A stretch of 64,000 nt of DNA. Source: Prevotella sp. GTDB lineage: Bacteria > Bacteroidota > Bacteroidia > Bacteroidales > Bacteroidaceae. Below, one piece after another: positions 18,645-27,904 of this stretch (its first letter is position 1; each line of letters opens with the position of its first letter). The stretch lies in contig JAEEXI010000006.1 of assembly GCA_016291495.1 (NCBI GenBank), forward strand, positions 1-64,000. Direction: 5' to 3'. Under the pieces are notes generated by a model. That model worked only from the letters and a program-made list of their open reading frames with translations, did not search any database and was not told where the DNA came from. Both the position numbers and the translations under genes were made by a program.

Positions 18645-19267
18645 ATTTCATATCATCCCTTCTTTCCAACCTCAACTACGGAACAATCCTGTTCCTGATG
18701 CTTTTGGAGAGTACGGTGGTTCCCGTTCCCTCCGAGTTTGTTGTCACGCCCGCTGCCTATCATGCCGCCGGTGGTAACCTCGATGTCTTTCTGGTAATTC
18801 TCTTTGCCACTATTGGGGCTGACCTGGGGGCATCTGTCAACTATGTTGTCGCCTATTATGTCGGCAGGCCTGTCATCTACCGCTTTGCTAACAGCAAATG
18901 GGGTAAGATGTGTCTGTTAAACCAAGAGAAGGTGGAGAAGAGTGAGAAATATTTCGATGACCATGGCGTGGTAGCCACCCTGACGGGACGACTCATCCCC
19001 GGTATCCGCCACTTGATATCCATTCCTGCCGGACTGGCAAAGATGAACTATTGGAAGTTCCTGTTCTACACGACTGTCGGTGCGGGTGTATGGCATAGTA
19101 TCCTTGCTGCCTTGGGATGGTATCTGCACGCTATCGTACCAGAGGAGCAACTCAACGACAAGATTAGCGAATATGCCGAGTACATCAAACTCATCATCAT
19201 CGCACTTGTCATTGCGGCCATCGTTTATTTCACGATCCGACATCTTCTGAAAAGAAAAACCGAATAA
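18641..19267 (+). CDS. DedA-family membrane protein
   Basis: A 208-aa inner membrane protein of the DedA/SNARE-associated family, members of which flip or recycle undecaprenyl phosphate and phospholipids. The family signature is seen in LLESTVVPVPSEFVV with its acidic and Pro residues, in GADLGASVNYVVAYYVGR, and in the amphipathic segment around the arginines GRLIPGIRHLISIPAG. There are about five membrane segments and a basic tail. The start overlaps the TPR stop (ATGA). The family assignment is secure; the substrate is inferred from relatives. Confidence 0.92.
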   Translation: MNFISSLLSNLNYGTILFLMLLESTVVPVPSEFVVTPAAYHAAGGNLDVFLVILFATIGADLGASVNYVVAYYVGRPVIYRFANSKWGKMCLLNQEKVEKSEKYFDDHGVVATLTGRLIPGIRHLISIPAGLAKMNYWKFLFYTTVGAGVWHSILAALGWYLHAIVPEEQLNDKISEYAEYIKLIIIALVIAAIVYFTIRHLLKRKTE

Positions 19268-19273
19268 GATTCG

Positions 19274-19301
19274 TTTGTATCGAATATTATTCGTATATTT
19301 G
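19274..19301 (+). promoter_or_regulatory. Promoter for the GDP-sugar genes
   Basis: TATATTTG at 19294-19301 matches the -7 consensus. TTTG at 19274-19277 is 16 nt upstream, slightly short of the usual spacing. It lies 26 nt before the manC start. Confidence 0.55.
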
Positions 19302-19327
19302 CCGAATAATTAAATACAACATTCATT

Positions 19328-20395
19328 ATGGCAAGAATTAACAACCATCTGGTTATCATGGCAGGAGGTGTCGGTAGCCGCTTTTGGCCCATGAGTACAG
19401 CAGAGAATCCCAAACAGTTTATTGACGTGCTGGGTATTGGCAGAACCCTACTGCAACTGACTGTCGACCGTTTTGATACGATTATCCCAAGGGAGAACGT
19501 CTGGGTTGTAACGAACCAAAGATATGCCGACATCGTCAGTAAGCAATTACCGGAGATGCCCCGCAATCATATACTCTGTGAGCCCTGTCGTCGCAATACG
19601 GCACCCTGTATTGCTTATGTCAGTTGGCGCATCAAGTCTACTGACCCGAAAGCCAATATCGTGGTATCCCCTAGTGACCACATCGTCCTGAATGTCAATG
19701 AATTCCGCCATATTATTACCGAATGCATGACATTCACCTGCGATAGTGATGCCATTGTTACCTTAGGAATGAAACCCACACGTCCAGAGACTGGCTATGG
19801 CTATATTCAGGCAGCCCTCTCCAGCAACTCCCTCCGCAACAAGGGTATCTTCCGGGTAGATTCCTTCCGTGAGAAACCCGATTTGGAAACAGCCAAGCAG
19901 TATATCAGCAAGAACAATTATTTCTGGAATGCTGGTATCTTTATCTGGAATGTCTCGACCATCGTCAATGCTTTCCGCATCTACCAGCCCGCCATTGCCA
20001 AGATTTTCGAGTCTTTATTGCCTATCTATGGCACCGACAAGGAACAGACAGAGATAGACCGTCTGTTCCCGGAGTGCGAGAACATCTCTGTGGACTATGC
20101 CATCATGGAGAAGGCGGAAGAGATTTTCGTGTGTCCTGCAGACTTCGGATGGAGTGACTTAGGTACATGGGGATCCCTACAACAAAACACCAAACAGGAT
20201 CTTTACGGGAATGCCTGCATCGGACAAGACATCACTTTGATAGAGTCGCACAACTGTATGGTACATACAACTCAAGAAAAGAAAGTGGTTATTCAAGGAC
20301 TTGATGGTTATATTGTCGCGGAGAATAATGACACACTGCTTATCTGTAAACTCTCAGAGGAACAGCGTATCAAACAATTCAGTGGTCAAGACTAA
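19328..20395 (+). CDS. manC: Mannose-1-phosphate guanylyltransferase
   Basis: A 355-aa nucleotidyltransferase making GDP-mannose from mannose-1-phosphate and GTP. The N-terminal signature is MAGGVGSRFWPMSTAENPKQ, with PSDHIV and FWNAGIFIWN further on and DFGWSDLGTWGSL near the end. It is the single-domain form: the C-terminal mannose-6-phosphate isomerase domain of long ManC/AlgA proteins is absent. It is first in a run with gmd and fcl, which turn its product into GDP-L-fucose. Confidence 0.95.
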   Translation: MARINNHLVIMAGGVGSRFWPMSTAENPKQFIDVLGIGRTLLQLTVDRFDTIIPRENVWVVTNQRYADIVSKQLPEMPRNHILCEPCRRNTAPCIAYVSWRIKSTDPKANIVVSPSDHIVLNVNEFRHIITECMTFTCDSDAIVTLGMKPTRPETGYGYIQAALSSNSLRNKGIFRVDSFREKPDLETAKQYISKNNYFWNAGIFIWNVSTIVNAFRIYQPAIAKIFESLLPIYGTDKEQTEIDRLFPECENISVDYAIMEKAEEIFVCPADFGWSDLGTWGSLQQNTKQDLYGNACIGQDITLIESHNCMVHTTQEKKVVIQGLDGYIVAENNDTLLICKLSEEQRIKQFSGQD

Positions 20396-20407
20396 AATAC
20401 AAAAGAA

Positions 20408-21505
20408 ATGGAAAACGGAAAAGTCGCTCTGATAACCGGTATTACAGGACAGGATGGTTCCTATCTGGCCGAGTTCTTAATCGAGAAAGGTTATGAGGTG
20501 CACGGTCTGCTTCGCCGTTCATCCTCTTTCAACACAGGAAGAATCGAGCACCTCTACCTGGATGAGTGGGTGCGTGACATGAAGAAGAAACGTCTGGTCA
20601 ATCTGCACTGGGCAGACATGACAGACTCCTCGTCGCTGATTCGTGTCATTGGCGAGGTGAAGCCTACGGAAATATACAACTTAGCGGCACAGAGTCACGT
20701 AAAGGTGTCGTTCGACGTTCCTGAATATACAGCTGACGTGGATGCTGACGGCGTATTGCGCCTGTTGGAGGCTGTGCGCATCTGCGGACTGGACAAGTCG
20801 TGTCGCATCTATCAAGCCTCAACATCCGAACTGTATGGCAAGGTACAGGAGGTTCCACAATCGGAGACTACCCCATTCTATCCCCGATCGCCATATGCAG
20901 TAGCTAAGCTCTATGGCTTTTGGATTATGAAGAACTACCGTGAGTCGTACGGTATGTACTGCTGCAACGGCATTCTGTTCAACCATGAGAGTGAACGCCG
21001 AGGCGAGAACTTCGTGACGCGTAAGATTACGCTGGCTGCAGCCCGCATTGCTCAAGGTTATCAAGACAAACTGTATTTGGGAAACCTGAACTCGCTGCGT
21101 GACTGGGGTTATGCCAAAGACTACATCGAGTGCATGTGGCTTATCCTACAACAGCCCGAACCCGACGACTTCGTGATTGCCACTGGTGAATACCATACCG
21201 TACGCGAATTCACCACGCTCGCCTTCAAGGAGGTTGGCATTGAACTGGAATGGCGTGGCGACGGTACCGATGAAAAAGGCTACGACAAAGCTACAGGCAA
21301 AGCATTGGTCGAAGTCGACCCGAAGTATTTCCGTCCTGCCGAAGTTGACCAGTTGCTGGGTAATCCTTCCAAAGCCAAGGCAAAGCTAGGTTGGAATCCA
21401 CAGAAGACATCGTTCGAGGACCTTGTAAAGATTATGGTTCGACACGACATGAAGTTCGTGAAGAAACTGTTCCTGAAAGCACAAATGGACAAGGAGGAGA
21501 TATAA
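20408..21505 (+). CDS. gmd: GDP-mannose 4,6-dehydratase
   Basis: A 365-aa short-chain dehydrogenase/epimerase enzyme converting GDP-mannose to GDP-4-keto-6-deoxymannose. It has the NADP-binding [31 protein letters not shown], the catalytic TSELYG and the YxxxK pair in [10 protein letters not shown], plus [17 protein letters not shown], all typical of Gmd. It has normal length. The stop codon TAA is also the first three bases of the heptad array that joins it to fcl. Confidence 0.96.
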   Translation: MENGKVALITGITGQDGSYLAEFLIEKGYEVHGLLRRSSSFNTGRIEHLYLDEWVRDMKKKRLVNLHWADMTDSSSLIRVIGEVKPTEIYNLAAQSHVKVSFDVPEYTADVDADGVLRLLEAVRICGLDKSCRIYQASTSELYGKVQEVPQSETTPFYPRSPYAVAKLYGFWIMKNYRESYGMYCCNGILFNHESERRGENFVTRKITLAAARIAQGYQDKLYLGNLNSLRDWGYAKDYIECMWLILQQPEPDDFVIATGEYHTVREFTTLAFKEVGIELEWRGDGTDEKGYDKATGKALVEVDPKYFRPAEVDQLLGNPSKAKAKLGWNPQKTSFEDLVKIMVRHDMKFVKKLFLKAQMDKEEI

Positions 21506-21551
21506 GAGGTGAGAGGTGAGAGGTAAGAGGTGAGAAGTTAGAAGCAAGATG
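21503..21551 (+). repeat. Heptad array 8, exactly spanning gmd stop to fcl start
   Basis: Seven units, 49 nt. Unit words are TAAGAGG (twice), TGAGAGG (twice), TGAGAAG, TTAGAAG and CAAGATG. The first unit begins with the gmd TAA and the last ends with the fcl ATG, so the whole gap is array. Confidence 0.8.
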
Positions 21552-22535
21552 GAGTTAGATTCAAAGATATATGTAGCGGGGCACCGCGGTATGGTAGGCT
21601 CAGCCATTGTCCGTGAACTGAAACGGCAGGGATATACCCATATCATCACACGTACGCACCAGGAACTTGACCTTACCCGTCAGGAGGCTGTCGAGCAGTT
21701 CTTTGCCGAAGAGAAACCCGAATATGTGTTCCTCGCTGCCGCTAAGGTGGGCGGTATCGTAGCCAACCAGAGCGCTTTGGCCGACTTCATGTACGACAAC
21801 ATGATACTCGAGATGAATGTCATCCATGCCGCCTGGAAGAACGGCTGCAAGAAATTGGAGTTCTTAGGCAGCAGTTGTATTTATCCACGTATGGCTCCAC
21901 AGCCTATGCCCGAGAGCTGCCTGCTCACCTCTGAGTTGGAGAAGACCAACGAAGCCTATGCCCTGGCTAAGATCAGCGGTCTGAAATACTGCGAGTTCCT
22001 CAACCGACAGTATGGTACCGATTATATCTCTGTGATGCCTACCAATCTCTACGGCCCCAACGACAACTACCATCCAGAACACAGTCACGTATTGCCGGCC
22101 CTCATTCGCAGGTTCCACGAGGCGAAGGTGGCCGGATTAGAGTCCGTTACCTGCTGGGGAGACGGTTCGCCATTGAGAGAATTCCTGTATGTCGATGACC
22201 TGGCCAACCTCTGTGTGTTCCTGATGAACAACTACAGTGGCCGGAGCGAGAGCGACAATAAACACGGTCAAGGGTCGCCAGATTACATGGCGACGGTTAA
22301 TGCCGGCACCGGCAAGGAGCTGACCATCAAAGCTCTGACGGAGCTGGTAGCTAAAGTGGTAGGCTATTCTGGCCGCATTGAGTGGGATACCACCCGTCCG
22401 AATGGAACACCCCGTAAGTTGCTGGATGTCAGCAAAGCAACCAAGTTGGGGTGGACCTACAAGACGGAACTCGAAGATGGTATCCGACTCGCATACGAGG
22501 ATTTCCTCCATAATCCCATGCGAACAGAGCGATAA
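21549..22535 (+). CDS. fcl: GDP-L-fucose synthase
   Basis: A 328-aa epimerase/reductase that completes GDP-L-fucose synthesis from the Gmd product. It has the cofactor loop GHRGMVGSAIVREL, AAKVGGIVAN, GSSCIYPR with the catalytic Ser, and the YxxxK pair in YALAKISGLKYCE, followed by PTNLYGPNDNY and the C-terminal GTPRKLLDVSKA. The ATG is part of the last heptad of the preceding array. The stop codon TAA begins the next array. Confidence 0.96.
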   Translation: MELDSKIYVAGHRGMVGSAIVRELKRQGYTHIITRTHQELDLTRQEAVEQFFAEEKPEYVFLAAAKVGGIVANQSALADFMYDNMILEMNVIHAAWKNGCKKLEFLGSSCIYPRMAPQPMPESCLLTSELEKTNEAYALAKISGLKYCEFLNRQYGTDYISVMPTNLYGPNDNYHPEHSHVLPALIRRFHEAKVAGLESVTCWGDGSPLREFLYVDDLANLCVFLMNNYSGRSESDNKHGQGSPDYMATVNAGTGKELTIKALTELVAKVVGYSGRIEWDTTRPNGTPRKLLDVSKATKLGWTYKTELEDGIRLAYEDFLHNPMRTER

Positions 22536-22575
22536 CCTCCCACCTCTGAAATACTAACCTCTAACATCAAAGCCT
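22533..22575 (+). repeat. Heptad array 9, between fcl and ptb
   Basis: It begins on the TAA stop of fcl. Units are TAACCTC (twice), CCACCTC, an octad TGAAATAC and TAACATC; the pattern fades over the last bases before the ptb ATG at 22576. Confidence 0.6.
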
Positions 22576-23412
22576 ATGCAACCTATAAAAACCCTGAACG
22601 ACATGATTATCTTCCTGCGGGAACGGGGAGACCGTAAACGTGTGGCCGTAGTATCAGCCAGTGATGCCAGTACTCGTTATGCTGTAGAGAAAGGTAAGGA
22701 GATGGGATTCATCGAACCCCTATATATTGATGGCGATGACAAGGAAGAATGTGCCCAACGAGCTGTGGCTCTCTGTAAGAATGGTGAAGCCGACATCCTG
22801 ATGAAGGGTCTTATCAATACTGACGTATTGCTGCGTGCCATCTTAGACAAAGAGAAAGGTATTATCCGCCCTGGACACGTATTGACCCATGTGGCGATGG
22901 CCGAGATTCCCAAATATGAGAAACTGCTTTTCTTCACCGATGCTGCCGTTATTCCTGTTCCTACCCCATCCCAGCGACGCCAACAGATTCATTATATGAA
23001 CTACGTATGTCACGCTATGGGCATTGAGGAGCCACGCATCTCACTCATCCATTGTGCCGAGAAAGTGAGTAGCAAGGCTTTCCCCTATACAGCCGACTAT
23101 CTCGACATTATCGCAGAGGCACAGACGGGATGCTTCGGACGTTGTATCATCGACGGACCGCTTGACTTGAAGACATCACTTGACGCTGTCAGCCTACATG
23201 AGAAAGGGATTCACAGTATCATTGACGGACAGGCCGACGCCCTCATCTTTCCCGATATCGTGGCCGGTAATGTCTTCTACAAGACATTGACGCTTTTTGC
23301 TTATGCCAAGACGGCCGGTGTACTACAAGGTACCCTCTGTCCTTGTGTGGTATCTTCACGTGCCGATAGTCCTGACTCCAAGTATTATTCACTTGCCTTG
23401 GCTGCCATCTGA
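22576..23412 (+). CDS. ptb: Phosphate butyryltransferase
   Basis: A 278-aa phosphotransacylase of the PTA_PTB family that swaps CoA and phosphate on butyryl- or branched-chain acyl groups. It has VAVVSASDASTRYAVEKG at the N-terminus, ADILMKGLINTDVLLRAIL, LTHVAMAEIPKYEKLLFFTDA, and GPLDLKTSLDAVS. It is slightly shorter than clostridial Ptb. Together with buk, 54 nt downstream, it forms the standard Ptb-Buk module, which yields ATP from acyl-CoA. The actual acyl group cannot be told from sequence. Confidence 0.92.
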   Translation: MQPIKTLNDMIIFLRERGDRKRVAVVSASDASTRYAVEKGKEMGFIEPLYIDGDDKEECAQRAVALCKNGEADILMKGLINTDVLLRAILDKEKGIIRPGHVLTHVAMAEIPKYEKLLFFTDAAVIPVPTPSQRRQQIHYMNYVCHAMGIEEPRISLIHCAEKVSSKAFPYTADYLDIIAEAQTGCFGRCIIDGPLDLKTSLDAVSLHEKGIHSIIDGQADALIFPDIVAGNVFYKTLTLFAYAKTAGVLQGTLCPCVVSSRADSPDSKYYSLALAAI

Positions 23413-23465
23413 CCGCTCACCTCTCACCCCTCACCGCTCACCTCTCACCCCTCACCTCTCACCCC
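23410..23465 (+). repeat. Heptad array 10, exactly spanning ptb stop to buk start
   Basis: Eight perfect-register units, 56 nt: TGACCGC then seven TCACCNC units (TCACCTC, TCACCCC, TCACCGC). The first three bases are the ptb stop codon, and one T separates the last unit from the buk ATG. This is the reverse complement of the vocabulary of array 8. Confidence 0.8.
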
Positions 23466-23466
23466 T

Positions 23467-24567
23467 ATGAAAATATTAGTTATCAATCCAGGGTCGACAT
23501 CCACCAAGATGGCTGTCTATGAAAATGAGAAGCCTATCCTACTCCGTAACATCACCCACTCCGCCGAAGAGTTGGCTCCGTTCGGCGACATCACCGAGCA
23601 ACAGTCATTCCGCCGGCAGCTGGTACTTGACGAACTCATGCAGGCCAATATCCCATTGGAATTCGATGCGGTCATCGGACGTGGCGGACTGGTAAAACCG
23701 ATTGCCGGTGGTGTCTATGAAATCAACCAAAAGATGATAGACGATACGCTTCACGGTTGTGTGATGCATAACCACGCCTGCAACCTCGGTTGCCTCATCG
23801 CCTATGAGATTGCCGCAAAAATAAACGATCAACGCTCATCTCTCAACGCTCAACATCATCGTTGCCGTTCTTTCATCGCCGACCCCGGTGTCGTTGACGA
23901 ACTGACTCCCCTGGCCCGTATCAGTGGCTCCCCCATGATGCCTCGCATCTGTATCTGGCATGCACTGAATCAGCGAGCCATCGCCCGTCGCTATGCTCGG
24001 GGCATTGGCAAGGAATACGAAGACCTCAATCTGATTATCTGTCATCTCGGTGGCGGTATCAGTGTAGCAGCCCACGAACACGGACGTGCCATTGATGCCA
24101 ATAATGCATTGGACGGAGAGGGGCCTCTCTCCCCCGAGCGTGCTGGTTCATTACCAGCAGCCGACCTTATCCGGCTCTGTTTCAGTGGGAAATATACAGA
24201 AAAGCAATTGCTGAAGCGTATTGCTGGAAAAGCCGGACTGACAGCGCATTTAGGGACCAATGACATGCGCGAGATCCTGAAACGCATCAAACAAGGTGAT
24301 GAGCATGCCCAACTGTTGGTAGATGCCATGCTTTACCATACTGCCAAACAGATAGCCAGCGAGGCTGCTGTCCTCTGTGGACAAATAGATGCCATCCTCC
24401 TGACAGGCGGTATGGCACATAGTGACTATATCGTCAGCGAACTACGTCGCCGTATCGGTTTCCTTGCCCCCGTTTACGTATTCCCAGGTGAGGATGAAAT
24501 GGAAGCGCTCGCCCTGAATGCCCTTGCAGTGCTACAAGGGAGACGGGAAGCCAAGGAATACCAATAA
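23467..24567 (+). CDS. buk: Butyrate kinase
   Basis: A 366-aa acetate/butyrate kinase-family enzyme (ASKHA fold) making ATP and an acid from acyl phosphate. It shows ILVINPGSTSTKMAVYENE, GRGGLVKPI, FIADPGVVDELTPLARISG, ICHLGGGISVAAHEHGRAID and ILLTGGMAHSD. Between residues about 118 and 134, where relatives have a short loop before FIADP, there is an extra polar stretch (INDQRSSLNAQHHRCR) encoded by a heptad array. Its start lies directly after array 10. A terminator for the convergent xylB follows. Confidence 0.93.
   Translation: MKILVINPGSTSTKMAVYENEKPILLRNITHSAEELAPFGDITEQQSFRRQLVLDELMQANIPLEFDAVIGRGGLVKPIAGGVYEINQKMIDDTLHGCVMHNHACNLGCLIAYEIAAKINDQRSSLNAQHHRCRSFIADPGVVDELTPLARISGSPMMPRICIWHALNQRAIARRYARGIGKEYEDLNLIICHLGGGISVAAHEHGRAIDANNALDGEGPLSPERAGSLPAADLIRLCFSGKYTEKQLLKRIAGKAGLTAHLGTNDMREILKRIKQGDEHAQLLVDAMLYHTAKQIASEAAVLCGQIDAILLTGGMAHSDYIVSELRRRIGFLAPVYVFPGEDEMEALALNALAVLQGRREAKEYQ
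23824..23858 (+). repeat. Heptad array 11, inside buk
   Basis: Five units: AACGATC, AACGCTC, ATCTCTC, AACGCTC, AACATCA. Read as residues 120-131. Its words are the reverse complement of those in the malQ array (TGAGCGT). Confidence 0.7.
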
Positions 24568-24603
24568 AAAAACGTGCCGCCTATCTGTTCGACAGGCGGC
24601 ACG
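24566..24603 (-). terminator. Terminator of xylB
   Basis: A perfect 10-bp stem (CGTGCCGCCT with AGGCGGCACG, 24573-24603) with an 11-nt loop. On the minus strand it is followed by seven T residues. Confidence 0.85.
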
Positions 24604-24615
24604 CTTGATGATCAA

Positions 24616-26106
24616 TTACATATTCTTATTCAAAGTTTCTTTCCACTGGGTATAGGCGGCAAGATATTCTGCACGCCGTGCCTGATCCGGTTCAATCACC
24701 TGCAGCTTATCCAATGTCGCGAAAGCCTCGTTATTATCCTTGTAGATACCGGCACCGATACCAGCACCCTTGGCGGCACCTACAGAGCCGTCGGTATCAT
24801 AAAGCTCAATGGTTGCACCACTGACACCAGCCAGGGTGTCACGGAACAGTGGACTGAGGAACATATTTGCCTTACCGGCATGGATATTACGGATATTCAT
24901 ACCCATCTGCTGCATAATTTCCATACCATAGCAGAAAGAGAAGACGATACCCTCTTGGGCAGCACGTACAAGATGTGCCTTGTTATGCTTATTGAAATTC
25001 AGTCCGTTGATAGAGCAGCCGATTTCCTTATTCTCCAGCACACGTTCGGCACCATTACCGAATGGCACAATCGTCACGCCCTCACTACCGATGGGCACCG
25101 TAGCTGCCAAGTCGTTCATCTCCGCATAACCGACATCCGGGGTGATGTTACGGTGTGTCCATGCATTCAGGATACCCGTTCCGTTGATACACAACAACAC
25201 GCCCAGACGGGTCTGGTCAACACGGTGATTCACATGGGCGAAGGTGTTTACACGACTCTTCTTGTCATAGTTCACATCACCCAGCACGCCATATACCACA
25301 CCGGAAGTTCCTGCTGTAGCAGCAATCTCGCCCGGATTCAACACATTCAGTGAAAGCGCGTTATTCGGCTGGTCACCACCTCTATAGGTAATCGGTGTAC
25401 CTGCCTTCAGTCCCAGTTCTGCAGCAGCCTCGGCACTGACCTCACTCTGAACGCTGAAGGTTGGAACGATATCGCTGATCAAAGAATTGTCGAAACCATA
25501 ATACTTCATCAGGAAGTCAGCCACCTGGTTGTTCTTGAAATCCCAGAACATACCTTCACTCAACCCACTGACTGTCGTATTCACGGTACCGGAAAGACGC
25601 ATGGCGATATAGTCACCGGGAAGCATAATCTTATAGATTTTCCCATAGATCTCCGGCTCATTCTCCTTGACCCACGCCAGTTTAGCAGCTGTAAAGTTAC
25701 CCGGTGAGTTCAGCAGATGACTCAGACACTGTTCGGCGCCCAAATCACGGAAAGCCTTCTCGCCATAGGGAACAGCACGTGAGTCGCACCAGATAATCGC
25801 AGGACGCAAAGCCTTCAGATCCTTATCCACACATACCAGTCCGTGCATCTGATAAGAGATACCGATGGCCTTGATTTCCTCGCCAGTTGCTCCGGCTTCT
25901 GCCATAATTTTTTTCAGACTCAGCTTCGCATTGTCCCACCACATTTGGGGATCCTGCTCAGCCCAACCAGCTTTAACCGCCATAATAGGGGCTTCCTTTT
26001 CGGGGAAAAACGCAGTTGCAGCACACTTACCAGTGTCCGCATTCACAAGAGATGCCTTGACAGATGAACTGCCAACATCAAAACCTAATAAATATCTATT
26101 TGCCAT
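24616..26106 (-). CDS. xylB: Xylulokinase, FGGY family
   Basis: A 496-aa carbohydrate kinase phosphorylating D-xylulose. It begins with YLLGFDVGSSSVKASLV, the phosphate-binding loop of FGGY kinases, with GWAEQDPQMWW, ISYQMHGLV and WCDSRAV as in XylB. The catalytic Asp is in YRGGDQPNNAL. Length fits the family. It is alone on the minus strand with no xylose isomerase next to it in this window, so the sugar preference (xylulose versus another ketose) is by resemblance. Confidence 0.9.
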   Translation of the reverse strand: MANRYLLGFDVGSSSVKASLVNADTGKCAATAFFPEKEAPIMAVKAGWAEQDPQMWWDNAKLSLKKIMAEAGATGEEIKAIGISYQMHGLVCVDKDLKALRPAIIWCDSRAVPYGEKAFRDLGAEQCLSHLLNSPGNFTAAKLAWVKENEPEIYGKIYKIMLPGDYIAMRLSGTVNTTVSGLSEGMFWDFKNNQVADFLMKYYGFDNSLISDIVPTFSVQSEVSAEAAAELGLKAGTPITYRGGDQPNNALSLNVLNPGEIAATAGTSGVVYGVLGDVNYDKKSRVNTFAHVNHRVDQTRLGVLLCINGTGILNAWTHRNITPDVGYAEMNDLAATVPIGSEGVTIVPFGNGAERVLENKEIGCSINGLNFNKHNKAHLVRAAQEGIVFSFCYGMEIMQQMGMNIRNIHAGKANMFLSPLFRDTLAGVSGATIELYDTDGSVGAAKGAGIGAGIYKDNNEAFATLDKLQVIEPDQARRAEYLAAYTQWKETLNKNM

Positions 26107-26241
26107 AATACAATAAGTTAATTCTACTTGTTATTACATTTTTACACCACAAATTTCCCTCTTTTTTTTCTAAAAACCAACTTTTTTGCAGGTTTTCAAC
26201 ATTTTTTTATCATTATTTGACTACAATTAAAAATATTTTTT

Positions 26242-26249
26242 TACCTTTG
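26242..26249 (+). promoter_or_regulatory. -7 box of the exopolysaccharide operon
   Basis: TACCTTTG followed by C, 42 nt before the first gene of the operon; a TTTG lies at 26216-26219. The surrounding 185 bp is AT-rich and holds no other feature. Confidence 0.6.
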
Positions 26250-26291
26250 CACATTAGAACAACATAACCGAGAACTAAGATTTATTCATAT

Positions 26292-26660
26292 ATGAAGAAG
26301 AAAATACTAATCCTTGATGACAAAGAGACCATCGCTAAGGTGCTCTCTATTTACCTCATGAGCGAATACGATGTACAATGGTTGCCAGATGGTTTGCAGG
26401 GAGTGAAATGGCTTCAAGCCGGCAACACGCCTGACTTGATTATTTCTGACATCCGTATGCCAGGTATGCGTGGAGACGATTTCCTGGAGTGGATTAAACA
26501 GAACGAGTTGTTCCGCCATATCCCCGTAATCATGCTCTCCAGCGAAGATTCCACCAGTGAGCGTATACGCTTGTTGGAGATTGGAGCGGTCGACTACATC
26601 GTCAAGCCGTTCAACCCCATGGAATTGAAAATCCGTGTCAAAAAGATTCTTCCGAATTAA
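26292..26660 (+). CDS. Stand-alone response regulator receiver domain
   Basis: A 122-aa CheY-like protein with no output domain. It has the acidic pair in LILDDKET, the phosphoacceptor Asp in LIISDIRMPGMRGDDF (about residue 54), Ser in MLSSEDS and Lys in DYIVKPFNPMELK. It is the first gene of the exopolysaccharide operon, 18 nt before the initiating sugar transferase, which itself has a receiver-like N-terminus. A role in turning polysaccharide synthesis on or off by phosphorylation is inferred. No kinase is nearby. Confidence 0.92.
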   Translation: MKKKILILDDKETIAKVLSIYLMSEYDVQWLPDGLQGVKWLQAGNTPDLIISDIRMPGMRGDDFLEWIKQNELFRHIPVIMLSSEDSTSERIRLLEIGAVDYIVKPFNPMELKIRVKKILPN

Positions 26661-26678
26661 TTTACATTATTATATATT

Positions 26679-27881
26679 ATGATAGGTGTTGTTTACTTAG
26701 GTAACAATCCAAAGACACAAGAAAGGCTCAAATATATCCCCGGACAATTGGTTCGCATGGCGAATGCCTATAAGGATGCAGCTCAGGTATGTACCCCGCA
26801 TGTATCCAATGAGCATTTTATTGTCTTTTTTGAACGTAATGTTCGCAGTGAAGACATCACTGCCATCACCTATCTCCGGAAGAAATGCCGCAATGTCTAT
26901 ATCATTCTTCTGACTGACGACATGTCGGAGGAGGAACGGAACATCTACATCAAATGCGGTGTCAACGACACCATCAACAAAGATGCCTCTGTAACGGCAT
27001 TAAACAAGAAGATCCTATTCATTTCCGATCGTGAGAACATTCTGTTTGACGATGAGGCTCCCAAATACAGGATTCTGAAGTTCAAGATTCCCGTATGGAA
27101 ACGCCTCTTCGACATTTTCTTCTCCGGACTTGCCATTATCATTCTCTCTCCGATATTCATCCTGACGGCCATTGCTATCCGGCTGGAGAGCAAAGGCCCG
27201 ATTCTGTTCAAGTCAAAACGTGTGGGAACCAATTACACCATTTTCGACTTCTTGAAGTTCCGCAGCATGTATGTGGACGCAGAAGAGCGGTTGAAAGACC
27301 TGAGCAAGGAGCATAATCAGTATGCCGATAAAGACGAGGATGATGAGCACAAGACCATCACGGCTCCCCTCGGTGATCAGGCTGAACAGGATATGTTGGA
27401 TATGGGCATGGAATCTGAGATGATGATCAGCGACGAGGAAGTGATGCTGATTGGTGATGATTTCGTGGTAGCTGAAAGTGATTTCAACAAGCAGAAAGAC
27501 GAGGAGATCAATAATGCCTTCGTCAAGATTGAGAACGACCCTCGTATCACCAAAGTGGGACGCTTTATCCGCAAATACAGTATCGATGAGCTGCCTCAGC
27601 TTTTCAACATTCTCAAAGGCGATATGTCTATCGTGGGCAACCGGCCTCTCCCCCTCTACGAGGCAGAGAAGTTGACCGCCGACACCAGCATCGACCGTTT
27701 CATGGCGCCTGCCGGTCTGACAGGACTTTGGCAGGTAGAGGAGCGCGGCAAAGGTGGTAATATGTCGGCTGAGGAGCGCAAGCAATTGGATATCACCTAC
27801 GGACAGACCTACAATTTCATGTTAGACATGAAAATTATCTTCCGTACCCTGTTTACATTCGTACAGAAAGAAAACGTTTAA
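26679..27881 (+). CDS. Initiating sugar transferase with pseudo-receiver domain
   Basis: A 400-aa polyprenyl-phosphate hexose-1-phosphate transferase that starts repeat-unit assembly. Residues 1-125 resemble a receiver fold (VYIILLTDDMSEEERNIYIK, then NKDAS where active receivers have KP) but lack a clear phosphoacceptor Asp. A membrane hairpin follows (about 140-170), then the catalytic domain: SKRVGTNYTIFDFLKFRSMY, DPRITKVGRFIRKYSIDELPQ, NRPLPLYEAE. A very acidic insertion of roughly 75 residues separates FRSMY from DPRIT. This is larger than usual for the family. Confidence 0.9.
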   Translation: MIGVVYLGNNPKTQERLKYIPGQLVRMANAYKDAAQVCTPHVSNEHFIVFFERNVRSEDITAITYLRKKCRNVYIILLTDDMSEEERNIYIKCGVNDTINKDASVTALNKKILFISDRENILFDDEAPKYRILKFKIPVWKRLFDIFFSGLAIIILSPIFILTAIAIRLESKGPILFKSKRVGTNYTIFDFLKFRSMYVDAEERLKDLSKEHNQYADKDEDDEHKTITAPLGDQAEQDMLDMGMESEMMISDEEVMLIGDDFVVAESDFNKQKDEEINNAFVKIENDPRITKVGRFIRKYSIDELPQLFNILKGDMSIVGNRPLPLYEAEKLTADTSIDRFMAPAGLTGLWQVEERGKGGNMSAEERKQLDITYGQTYNFMLDMKIIFRTLFTFVQKENV

Positions 27882-27904
27882 CAACATAGATAATCTAGAT
27901 TAAA

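Noticed and set aside
23410-23465. Tandem repeats considered as a CRISPR array
   Set aside because: Units are 7 nt, contiguous, with no spacers, and no cas genes are in the window.
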